Source of the DNA: Clostridiaceae bacterium
Lineage (GTDB): Bacteria; Bacillota; Clostridia; Saccharofermentanales; UBA5734
Length of the DNA: 24,528 nt
NCBI GenBank assembly: GCA_012519875.1
Contig: JAAYPL010000029.1
Coordinates: 1-24,528 of the forward strand
Direction: 5' to 3'
Position 1 is the stretch's first letter, and the number at the start of each line of letters is the position of its first letter. The translations under genes and the position numbers were made by a program. Positions 8,381 through 14,871 of the stretch are shown one piece after another. Under the pieces are notes generated by a model. The model saw only the letters and a list, made by a program, of their open reading frames with translations, was not told the DNA's origin and did not search any database.

Positions 8381-9038
8381 AAACCGGACACCCACCGGAA
8401 AGGCCAATGTATTGTTTCGCCGGGTGGCCCGTGCTGTCGCCTGGATCTATATTCGTCTTTTTTATCGTCTGTCCTTTACGGGTTTGGAGAATGTCCCGGA
8501 CAGCGGCCCGGCAATCCTGGTGGCCAACCACACCGGCGGCAGAGATATTTTGGCAATCCACACGGCAATCAAACCTTGGATTCATTGGGTGGCTAAAAGA
8601 GAGCTGTTTAAACGCAAACTATTCAGAGTCGTTCTTTTAAAACTTGGCGGTATACCCGTCGACCGCAAAAAAGCCGACTTAACGGCGGCTCGCGAAATCG
8701 TTTCTGCTCTGCGCAACAACCAAATCGTCGGTGTTTTTCCTCAAGGAACGCGGGTTCGCCCTGACCGTATTCCATATGTTGTTCCGCGAAGCGGCGCGAT
8801 TCGTTTTGCCATAAAAACCAATTCCCCGATCCTGCCGGTCGGTATCAGTGCTCCCTTTCGGCTCGGTGGCAGAGTTCATATAGCATTCGGAAAGCCGATC
8901 AACCTGGAGATGCCTGCCGGCAACCCTTATGATGCCGACCTGCTTGATGAGTTGGCTGTTGATGTGATGCGAAAGGTTTATGCATTGGTCGGCTATGACT
9001 ACCGGTTGGCCGTCCGAAAAGGAGAGGCACCGTTATGA
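8370..9038 (+). CDS. plsC: 1-acyl-glycerol-3-phosphate acyltransferase (PlsC family)
   Basis: Predicted to add the second acyl chain to lysophosphatidic acid at the membrane, making phosphatidic acid, the substrate of CdsA encoded later in this window. It is 222 residues. The catalytic NHxxxxD motif is NHTGGRD at 53-59. The second block is GIPVDR at 94-99. The third block reads FPQGTR at 123-128 where most relatives have FPEGTR, so Gln replaces the usual Glu. An aromatic, hydrophobic stretch at about 23-32 may attach it to the membrane. The start overlaps the cmk end and the stop overlaps the ispH start (ATGA), suggesting translational coupling. Confidence 0.9.
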   Translation: MGRENRTPTGKANVLFRRVARAVAWIYIRLFYRLSFTGLENVPDSGPAILVANHTGGRDILAIHTAIKPWIHWVAKRELFKRKLFRVVLLKLGGIPVDRKKADLTAAREIVSALRNNQIVGVFPQGTRVRPDRIPYVVPRSGAIRFAIKTNSPILPVGISAPFRLGGRVHIAFGKPINLEMPAGNPYDADLLDELAVDVMRKVYALVGYDYRLAVRKGEAPL

Positions 9039-11326
9039 ATATCATTCTGGCTCGCACATCCGGGTTCTGTTTTGGCGTCAAGCATGCCGTGGATACGGCC
9101 TACCAATTATCCGAGCCGGGACAGCAGGCGGATCAACCTCCCATATACATGCTGGGCGAACTGATCCATAATCGCCAGATTGTCGAGGAGCTCAAAGAGC
9201 GAGGCCTTCTTTTGGCCGAGCGTGAAGATGATATTCCGGCCGGTTCACGGGTTTTGATTCGCGCTCACGGCGTTCCGCCGGCCACCATTTGCAATCTTGA
9301 AAGCCGTGACTGCCAGATTACCGACTGCACTTGTCCGTTTGTCACCAAAATCCATCGCATCGTCAGGCAGGCATGGCAGCAGGGCAAACAAATCATTATT
9401 GCCGGAACCCCAACCCACCCGGAGGTGGTCGGGATCAACGGTGAGTGCGAGAACAGCGCGCTTATCCTAGATGCGACCGCACAGGCGGAAAAGATGAATT
9501 TTAATACAGAAAATTGGATTTTAGTTGCTCAAACAACCTTTTCATTCAATGAATATAAAAAAATACGTCAAGTTCTCAAGAAAAAAATTGCAAAATTGGA
9601 GATATTTGATACAATATGTAGTACGACTGAAAACAGGCAAAAGGAAGCCTACGAGATTGCCGATCAGGTCGATACCATGTTGGTTATCGGCAGTTCACGC
9701 AGTTCAAACACCATCAAGCTTCTGGAAATCTGCCAAAGTCGTTGTGGCGACACGCATCTGATTGAACAACCTGACCAAGTCAGGGCGCTTTTGAGAGAGC
9801 GCTCACTGAAAGGTCGGACGGTGGGCATTACAGCTGGGGCGTCGACACCAGAACGTGTAATCAGGGAGGTTATCCAAACAATGACGGAGAACGACGGTTT
9901 GCAGAACCAGCAGGAACAGGCTGATGTCAGCTTTTCAGATTTTATCGACAACATTCCCCATTTGAAAAGAGGAGCGATCGTGAAAGGGACCATCATCCGC
10001 TATGATGATGATACCGTTTATGTCGATGTGCGCGATAAAACTGAGGGAAGGATTCCTCGCCATGAGTTTGATGGCGATCCGGATTTTGATCTGGACCGGG
10101 CCATTGAAGATCGTGTTGAAATCGATGTCTATGTCCGCAACATCCGCAATTCGGATATGGGCAAGGAAATCAGCCTTTCCAAGGCCAGGGTCGATTTCGG
10201 CAAATACAAGGCTCTGATTGAAGAGGCTTACAATGAAAAGACGCCGATTACCGTTAAGATCGTTAATGTGGTCAAGGATGGTGTTATCGCGACCTACGGC
10301 GGTGTTGACATCTATGTTCACCGCACCCAGCTTGAAATGGGTATTGTCGATGATCTTGAGCACTACAGGGAACAAACGATGGACATTCTTGTCACGCAGT
10401 ATGACCCGGATAGACGTCGGCTTAGGGTTTCCGGCTCTCGTCGGGCCCTGCTGTCGATTGAGCGAAAGGCCAAAGCGGAGGAATTATGGAAGACCATTGA
10501 GATCGGCAAGGAATACGACGGAGTTGTTCGTAGCCTGACCGATTTCGGCGCCTTTGTCGATATCGGAGGTGTCTATGGTTTGGTGCATATATCTGAGCTT
10601 TCTTGGAATCGGATTCGCCACCCATCAGAAGTGGTTAATGTCGGTGATGAAATCCATGTTTTTGTCAAGGATTTTGACGCGGAACGCAAGCGGATCTCCC
10701 TAGGCTACAGGCGTCCGGAGAACGACCCGTATCGTGATGTCGAAAGCCGGTTCCCGGTAGGTTCCATCGTGCACGGCATCGTCGTTCGGATGTTCCCGTT
10801 CGGCGCTTTCGTTGAAATTGCCCCCGGTGTCGATGCCCTTTGTCATATTTCGCAGATCGCCAACGTCAGACTGGCCAAGCCCAACGATGTTTTGGCGGAA
10901 GGCATGGAGATCTACGCGCGCGTTCTGGAAGTGAGCAATGAGGCTCGCCGGATCAGCATCAGCATCAAAGAAGTGGAGCCCATCAATCCTCCCGGATACG
11001 GAGATTCCGTCGCTCCCACAACCTACCAGGATACGTTTGATCAAGTGGTAACCAGCGATGTGATCGAAACCACCGTTTCTGATGAAGATGCAGCCGCCGA
11101 TGCTGCTGCCGAGCCGGCCGAGGCTGCCGAAGCAACTGAGGTTGCCGAAACCGAAGATGCGGCTGCAGAAGCGGATGTCGTTGAGCCGGCCGATGCTGCC
11201 GAAACCGAGAATGTGGTTGCGGATGCTGTTGAATCGACAGAAGTTGCCGATAACGAAAGTGATGTGGCAGCCGCCGATGTCGCTGTTGCCGACAAAGCCG
11301 AGGCTGAAGAAGAGGAAGCAAATTGA
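9035..11326 (+). CDS. ispH/rpsA: Fused IspH (HMBPP reductase) and ribosomal protein S1
   Basis: A 763-residue fusion. Residues 1 to about 285 are IspH, the iron-sulfur enzyme that makes IPP and DMAPP in the last MEP step; its cluster cysteines are C12, C100 and C195, and THPEV, TTENRQ and AGASTPE are present. Four S1 RNA-binding domains follow at about 310-385, 403-475, 489-565 and 573-650. A tail of about 100 residues rich in Ala, Glu and Asp ends the protein. IspH-S1 fusions are known in Clostridia. S1 helps mRNA bind the 30S subunit in Gram-negatives; its Gram-positive role is less settled. The start ATGA overlaps the plsC stop, with a GGAGAGG-type SD inside plsC. An internal start at 9881 may give free S1. 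Bases 9491-9620 are unusually AT-rich. Confidence 0.95.
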   Translation: MNIILARTSGFCFGVKHAVDTAYQLSEPGQQADQPPIYMLGELIHNRQIVEELKERGLLLAEREDDIPAGSRVLIRAHGVPPATICNLESRDCQITDCTCPFVTKIHRIVRQAWQQGKQIIIAGTPTHPEVVGINGECENSALILDATAQAEKMNFNTENWILVAQTTFSFNEYKKIRQVLKKKIAKLEIFDTICSTTENRQKEAYEIADQVDTMLVIGSSRSSNTIKLLEICQSRCGDTHLIEQPDQVRALLRERSLKGRTVGITAGASTPERVIREVIQTMTENDGLQNQQEQADVSFSDFIDNIPHLKRGAIVKGTIIRYDDDTVYVDVRDKTEGRIPRHEFDGDPDFDLDRAIEDRVEIDVYVRNIRNSDMGKEISLSKARVDFGKYKALIEEAYNEKTPITVKIVNVVKDGVIATYGGVDIYVHRTQLEMGIVDDLEHYREQTMDILVTQYDPDRRRLRVSGSRRALLSIERKAKAEELWKTIEIGKEYDGVVRSLTDFGAFVDIGGVYGLVHISELSWNRIRHPSEVVNVGDEIHVFVKDFDAERKRISLGYRRPENDPYRDVESRFPVGSIVHGIVVRMFPFGAFVEIAPGVDALCHISQIANVRLAKPNDVLAEGMEIYARVLEVSNEARRISISIKEVEPINPPGYGDSVAPTTYQDTFDQVVTSDVIETTVSDEDAAADAAAEPAEAAEATEVAETEDAAAEADVVEPADAAETENVVADAVESTEVADNESDVAAADVAVADKAEAEEEEAN
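9491..9620 (+). other. AT-rich island inside ispH
   Basis: By hand count this 130-base stretch has 31 G or C (about 24%), against roughly half in the rest of the gene. It encodes the conserved IspH middle part ending at C195, with many AAA and AAT codons. It may reflect recombination, relaxed codon choice or embedded regulatory DNA. Confidence 0.7.
9588..9615 (+). promoter_or_regulatory. Possible internal promoter for the S1 half
   Basis: TTGCAA (9588-9593), a 16-base spacer and TACAAT (9610-9615) preceded by the TGn extension. It sits within the AT-rich island about 265 bases upstream of the internal start at 9881. Chance matches are likely in AT-rich DNA, so confidence is limited. Confidence 0.35.
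9863..9883 (+). promoter_or_regulatory. Internal ribosome binding site and start for free S1
   Basis: AGGGAGGT (9863-9870) lies 10 bases before the in-frame ATG at 9881, exactly where the IspH domain ends. Initiation here would give a 481-residue S1 protein with all four domains and the acidic tail. Function is inferred. Confidence 0.45.
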
Positions 11327-11349
11327 TCGGCAACTATTGAACAATCTTT

Positions 11350-11384
11350 AAAACCGCTGCCCGAAATCCCGCGGCGGTTTTTTA
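11350..11384 (+). terminator. Bidirectional intrinsic terminator
   Basis: ACCGCTGC (11353-11360) pairs with GCGGCGGT (11371-11378, one wobble) across a 10-base loop, with six T after it on the plus strand and AAA-rich sequence before it that gives a short T run on the minus strand. It separates the convergent ispH/rpsA and acetyltransferase genes, and the latter's stop codon lies in its edge. Confidence 0.82.
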
Positions 11385-12512
11385 TTCGAAGTAATGAAAG
11401 TCTGATTTGAGCAGGGCCAGACGAATCACATCTTTCCAGGATTGGCCATGGTAAAGTCCTTGCCGATCGATGCCCTCTTCCCGGAACCCAAGTAGCTTCA
11501 AGAGACGAAGGCTTTGCTGGTTCCCCTGGACACAACGGGCGGTTATCCGATTGAGCCGATAGCCGGCAAAAAGCCATGCGATCACGTTGGACAAAACTTC
11601 CGGCATCAGACCTCGTCCGCTGAGCAATCGATCGATGGAAAAACCGATTTCACAGCTGGAATAGGGCAACGGTTTTATTTCTTGACAGGAAATGTGACCG
11701 GCCAGCCAATCCGGACGTTCCGGCCAGAAAAGCAGAAAATCATGTTGGCGACCGCGGGCTTGAGCCGCCAGAGCATCGAAGACATAACGGTGCCAGCTCG
11801 AGGATCCGTTGGAATCGACCGACGTGAGGATATTCCAGCGCTCAATATGATCTTTGTTTCGTTGGTAATAATCATTCAGCAGGGAAATATGCATGGGCTG
11901 GAGTACACAGATATTGAGTCGGCCGGATTTGGTCAGTGGAGCTGGCGAAGCCGGTGGCCGATCGTCGGCCAAACGGACATAATGCAGGTGGTCCTGCCAG
12001 CGATTGTTGATCTTCAGATAACGGGGCGACAGCCCTTCACAGCGAAAACCGAGCCTTTCGGCCAATGTGATGGACCGGCTGTTGGTTGGCATGATGCTGG
12101 CTTGGATGCGATGCAGGCGAAAATCTTCAAGCAGCACACGAATCGCGGCTTGTCCGGCCTCCAGCGCGAGGCCTTTACCTTGGACAGCCTGATCCAGATG
12201 ATAAGCCGTGTAGCAGGAACGAAGGCAACCGTAGATGATGTCGGTGAAGGCAAACCGGCCGATAATTCGCTCGGGTTCATTCCGTCGGAAAAGCCAGAAA
12301 GGGAGAGCCCGACCGGCTAAAAAGTCGGAATGCTCATCAGCCAGGCCGGCCCTTTGCTCTTCCAGGCGAAAGACCCGATTGCTGCGGGCGGCAAACCAAG
12401 GCTGATGAAAAGACCGATTACGAACATAATAGTCGAGAACCGCAGACGCTGCTGAGCTGTCCAAGATGCGTAGCTGAAGGCGCGGTGTGTTGAGTACAAA
12501 AGAATCAGTCAT
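11382..12512 (-). CDS. Tandem GNAT acetyltransferase, RimJ/RimL-like
   Basis: A 376-residue protein made of two GNAT domains in a row. Domain 1 (about 1-185) has the acetyl-CoA loop VQGKGL at 110-115; domain 2 (about 199-372) has LSGRGL at 297-302. The motifs after the loops correspond, HRIQASIMPTNSRSITLAER at 134-153 and NRITARCVQGNQQSLRLLKL at 321-340, a constant offset of 187 residues, so the gene looks like an ancient duplication. RimJ/RimL relatives acetylate the N-termini of ribosomal proteins, and this gene sits between the S1 and S2 genes, but its substrate is not known. ATG 12512 overlaps the upstream gene's stop as ATGACTGA, which indicates translational coupling; no SD is seen. The open frame extends to 12557 but inside the neighbour. 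Confidence 0.85.
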   Translation of the reverse strand: MTDSFVLNTPRLQLRILDSSAASAVLDYYVRNRSFHQPWFAARSNRVFRLEEQRAGLADEHSDFLAGRALPFWLFRRNEPERIIGRFAFTDIIYGCLRSCYTAYHLDQAVQGKGLALEAGQAAIRVLLEDFRLHRIQASIMPTNSRSITLAERLGFRCEGLSPRYLKINNRWQDHLHYVRLADDRPPASPAPLTKSGRLNICVLQPMHISLLNDYYQRNKDHIERWNILTSVDSNGSSSWHRYVFDALAAQARGRQHDFLLFWPERPDWLAGHISCQEIKPLPYSSCEIGFSIDRLLSGRGLMPEVLSNVIAWLFAGYRLNRITARCVQGNQQSLRLLKLLGFREEGIDRQGLYHGQSWKDVIRLALLKSDFHYFE

Positions 12513-13065
12513 GGGTGGCGTCCGGGTCGTCTTCGGGCGGATCATCAGCAGATTCATCAGCCATCGCTGCTGAATCGTAATCGGTTTCTTCCTCGGGATC
12601 GTTGCTCCCTAAAAAATCCGTCGGTTCTTGATTCAAGCATGTGGGATGGAGATGGCAGTACAGGCCATGATAAAGTCCTTTACTGGTAGCCGATTGGCCA
12701 CAAACGACGCAGGCATCGGCAGGCAGCTCGCAAAGCGACATCATACCCGAGATTTGTCCCAAAATGTAGGCCATCCTGTCGGCGGTCAACGGCAGCAGCC
12801 CTTCTCGAATTCGAACACAGAGAAAATTATCTGCCAGGTCGTAGTTACGAAGGCGGAGTTCGTCAAAATTCTCATCCAGAAACCGGATCAAGCCTTGCAA
12901 AGAATCAGGGCTGATTCCGGCCAGGGAAGTGATGAATGCTTTAAAACGCTTTCCCTCCAAGCCGGTGAACAGATAACCGTTGTACTCGCCAAAAACGGTT
13001 TGCTCATCAGTATGAACTTTCCAATTATTATTTCCGGCCAGTTTTATCAATTGTGCGGACAACAT
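12505..13065 (-). CDS. Unrecognised zinc-knuckle protein with acidic tail
   Basis: I do not recognise this family. The protein has 186 residues, with no signal peptide or membrane segment, so probably cytoplasmic. Residues 1-115 look like a folded alpha/beta domain (FGEYNGYLFTGLEGKRFKAF at about 25-44). A likely zinc site follows: C119, C122, C137 and C143 with H138 and H140 nearby (CxxC, 14 residues, C, 5 residues, C). From about 156 to the end the chain is mostly Asp and Glu. ATG at 13065 is chosen because AAAGGAG lies 6 bases upstream of it; an ATG six codons earlier lacks an SD. It is the first gene of a two-gene unit with the tandem acetyltransferase. It may be a partner or substrate of that enzyme; this is inference. 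Confidence 0.8.
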   Translation of the reverse strand: MLSAQLIKLAGNNNWKVHTDEQTVFGEYNGYLFTGLEGKRFKAFITSLAGISPDSLQGLIRFLDENFDELRLRNYDLADNFLCVRIREGLLPLTADRMAYILGQISGMMSLCELPADACVVCGQSATSKGLYHGLYCHLHPTCLNQEPTDFLGSNDPEEETDYDSAAMADESADDPPEDDPDATHD

Positions 13066-13114
13066 ACGTTTCTCCTTTGCCATTTGCAAGTGGTTTAAGA
13101 TTGATAATATGACC

Positions 13115-13143
13115 ATTATAAACATCTTTTCCGGATTTGTATG
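13115..13143 (-). promoter_or_regulatory. Promoter candidate for the zinc-knuckle/acetyltransferase unit
   Basis: On the minus strand TATAAT lies at 13120-13115 and CATACA, a weak -35, at 13143-13138, 17 bases apart. Transcription would start about 40 bases before the ATG at 13065. Confidence 0.45.
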
Positions 13144-13152
13144 CGTTCCGTA

Positions 13153-13183
13153 TTTATTAAGCTTTTATTTGCTTTTATTAAGC
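13153..13183 (+). repeat. Three phased T-tract repeats upstream of rpsB
   Basis: Three head-to-tail copies at one per 10 bases: TTTATTAAGC (13153-13162), TTTTATTTGC (13163-13172) and TTTTATTAAGC (13173-13183). The helical phasing would bend DNA about 65-95 bases upstream of the predicted rpsB start site. They could also be binding sites for a regulator of the divergent genes. Confidence 0.6.
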
Positions 13184-13213
13184 GGCAAAAGGACAAGGAC
13201 AAGAAATGATTGC

Positions 13214-13242
13214 TTGATTTGCCTGCTTATTCATGATAGAAT
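13214..13242 (+). promoter_or_regulatory. rpsB promoter
   Basis: TTGATT (13214-13219), a 17-base spacer and TAGAAT (13237-13242), with a TGn extension at 13234-13236. Transcription would start near 13249, giving an untranslated leader of about 90 bases. Confidence 0.7.
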
Positions 13243-13262
13243 TGCCAAGGTTCAAATACACA

Positions 13263-13329
13263 CACGGGTAATATAACCTGTTGACGATCAATCAGATCTG
13301 CGACAACCCGTGGCGGAAAAAACAGGAGG
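13263..13329 (+). promoter_or_regulatory. Structured rpsB leader, possible autoregulatory switch
   Basis: CACGGGT (13263-13269) pairs perfectly with ACCCGTG (13306-13312). Inside, TGTTG (13279-13283) pairs with CGACA (13301-13305, one wobble) and GATC (13286-13289) with GATC (13295-13298). As an alternative, CCTGTT (13277-13282) can pair with AACAGG (13321-13326), which overlaps the rpsB SD AGGAGG (13324-13329). The two pairings of the same segment exclude each other. Many ribosomal protein operons are controlled by their product through leader structures; whether S2 does so here is untested. Confidence 0.45.
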
Positions 13330-13338
13330 AAACCATCG

Positions 13339-14100
13339 ATGGCTGTAATCAGCATGAAGCAACTACTCGAAGCGGGTGTTCATTTCGGGCACCAGACCCG
13401 CCGTTGGAACCCCAAAATGGCGGAGTACATTTATACCGAACGGAACGGCATTTACATCATTGATTTGCAAAAGACGGTTCGGAAGATCGAAGAGGCGTAT
13501 ATGGCGGTTCGCCATATCGCCATGAACGGCGGCACAGTGCTTTTTGTCGGTACCAAAAAACAAGCTCAGGATTCAATTCGGGAAGAGGCCGAACGTTGCG
13601 GGATGTATTATATCAATAACCGTTGGCTGGGCGGCACTTTGACCAATTTCGCAACCATCCGCAAGCGGATCAAACGCCTTGAGGAACTGACAGCCATGCA
13701 GGAAAACGGCACCTTTGAAGTCCTGCCGAAAAAAGAAGTGGCCAAGCTCAAGCTGGAAATGGATAAACTTGAGAAAAATCTTGGCGGCATCAAGGATATG
13801 GATCGACTGCCTTCCTGTGTGTTTGTCGTCGACCCGCGCAAGGAGCATATCGCAGTCCGGGAGGCCCGCCGACTGGGTATTCCGATTGTCGGCATTGTCG
13901 ACACCAACTGCGATCCGGACGAGGTTGATTTCATCATTCCCGGCAATGACGATGCCATTCGCGCGGTCAAGCTGATCGCCGGAAAAATAGCTGATGCCGT
14001 GATCGAAGGCCGACAGGGCGAGCAGTTTGAAGCCGATGAGGACGATGACGAGCCCGCCGATGATGAAGCTTTTGAAGTTGACGAGGAAGAAGCCGACTGA
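13339..14100 (+). CDS. rpsB: 30S ribosomal protein S2
   Basis: A structural protein of the small ribosomal subunit, 253 residues. Family hallmarks are present in order: MKQLLEAGVHFGHQTRRWNP at 6-25, KMAEYIYTERNGIYIIDLQK, NNRWLGGTLTNF, and VVDPRKEHIAVREARRLGIP. The last 26 residues (from EQFEADEDDDEP) contain 17 Asp or Glu, forming an acidic extension beyond the conserved fold. The AGGAGG SD is 9 bases before the ATG. It is the first gene of the rpsB-tsf unit, under a promoter at 13214-13242 and a structured leader. Confidence 0.97.
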   Translation: MAVISMKQLLEAGVHFGHQTRRWNPKMAEYIYTERNGIYIIDLQKTVRKIEEAYMAVRHIAMNGGTVLFVGTKKQAQDSIREEAERCGMYYINNRWLGGTLTNFATIRKRIKRLEELTAMQENGTFEVLPKKEVAKLKLEMDKLEKNLGGIKDMDRLPSCVFVVDPRKEHIAVREARRLGIPIVGIVDTNCDPDEVDFIIPGNDDAIRAVKLIAGKIADAVIEGRQGEQFEADEDDDEPADDEAFEVDEEEAD

Positions 14101-14152
14101 GAGTTTTTTCAAACATACGCTTGACAGCGTCGAAACAGTAGGAGGATTTGAA

Positions 14153-14800
14153 ATGTCCGTTACAATAGAGATGATCAAAGAACTGCGCGCAAAAACCGGC
14201 TCAGGCATGATGGATTGTAAGAAGGCGCTGACCGAGAGCCAAGGCGATATGGAAAAGGCGCTGGTTTGGTTGCGTGAAAAGGGAATCAGCTCAGCCGACA
14301 AGAAAATGACACGCATCGCCGCTGAGGGCATTGTCGATGCCTATATCCATGCCGGCGGCCGGATCGGCGTCTTGATTGAGGTCAATATTGAAACCGATTT
14401 TGCCGCCAAGAACGAAGATTTCCGTCGGATGGTTCGTGACATTGCCATGCAGGTTGCGGCCATGGCTCCCCGCTGGGTCAGTAAAGAGGACGTTCCGGCC
14501 GATGAATTGGAGAAGGAGCGTGAGATTGTTCGCAATCAAGCACTGAACGAGGGCAAGCCGGAGAAGATCGTTGACAAAATTGTCGATGGCCGCATGGCAA
14601 AGTTCTATCAGGATAACTGCTTGGTCGAGATGCCTTTTGTCAAGGACGACAGCAAGACGGTCGGCACGCTGGTCAAGGAAATGATCGCAACGATCGGTGA
14701 AAAAATCACGATTCGTCGTTTTGTCCGTTTTGAGATGGGTGAGGGGTTGCAGAAAAAAGAGGAAGATTTTGCAGCCGAAGTCCTGAAACAGATTAAATGA
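14153..14800 (+). CDS. tsf: Elongation factor Ts
   Basis: The nucleotide exchange factor that recharges EF-Tu from GDP to GTP. It has 215 residues, the short form, with one core domain and no second repeat, compared with about 290 in B. subtilis. The N-terminal UBA-like part reads IKELRAKTGSGMMDCKKAL, and the core contains EVNIETDFAAKNEDF, which contacts EF-Tu. ATG 14153 is chosen because TAGGAGG lies 7 bases upstream; the frame is open further back but inside rpsB. The gap to rpsB is 52 bases with no terminator or convincing promoter. A strong terminator follows 20 bases after the stop. Confidence 0.96.
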   Translation: MSVTIEMIKELRAKTGSGMMDCKKALTESQGDMEKALVWLREKGISSADKKMTRIAAEGIVDAYIHAGGRIGVLIEVNIETDFAAKNEDFRRMVRDIAMQVAAMAPRWVSKEDVPADELEKEREIVRNQALNEGKPEKIVDKIVDGRMAKFYQDNCLVEMPFVKDDSKTVGTLVKEMIATIGEKITIRRFVRFEMGEGLQKKEEDFAAEVLKQIK

Positions 14801-14820
14801 TCCTTTAACAGATCAAGAAG

Positions 14821-14850
14821 AGGAACATGGATACCATGTTCCTTTTTTTT
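14821..14850 (+). terminator. Strong intrinsic terminator after tsf
   Basis: AGGAACATGG (14821-14830) pairs perfectly with CCATGTTCCT (14834-14843) across a 3-base loop and is followed by eight T in total. Only 21 bases separate it from the pyrH ATG, and the pyrH SD fills part of them. Confidence 0.9.
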
Positions 14851-14871
14851 AAGACCGGGAGGTGCGCAGAT

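Noticed and set aside
11060..11326. Possible DNA repeat array in the S1 tail
   Set aside because: Repeated GCC, GAA and GAT codons reflect Ala/Glu/Asp bias; there is no constant unit or spacer, so it is neither CRISPR nor a clean tandem repeat.
10700..11577. Long minus-strand frames opposite the S1 domains and tail
   Set aside because: Low-complexity readings opposite the Ala/Glu/Asp-rich tail; typical shadows of biased codons.
11514..12320. Long plus-strand reading frame opposite the acetyltransferase
   Set aside because: No recognisable domain or SD; the minus-strand frame has two full GNAT domains, so this is a shadow.
12628..13098. Plus-strand frame opposite the zinc-knuckle gene
   Set aside because: It lacks an SD and plausible protein features, whereas the minus strand has AAAGGAG, a CxxC site and an overlap with the next gene.
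14101..14152. Promoter between rpsB and tsf (TTGACA near 14121)
   Set aside because: The hexamer is present within a small ACGC/GCGT inverted repeat, but no -10 fits at the right distance before the tsf start.
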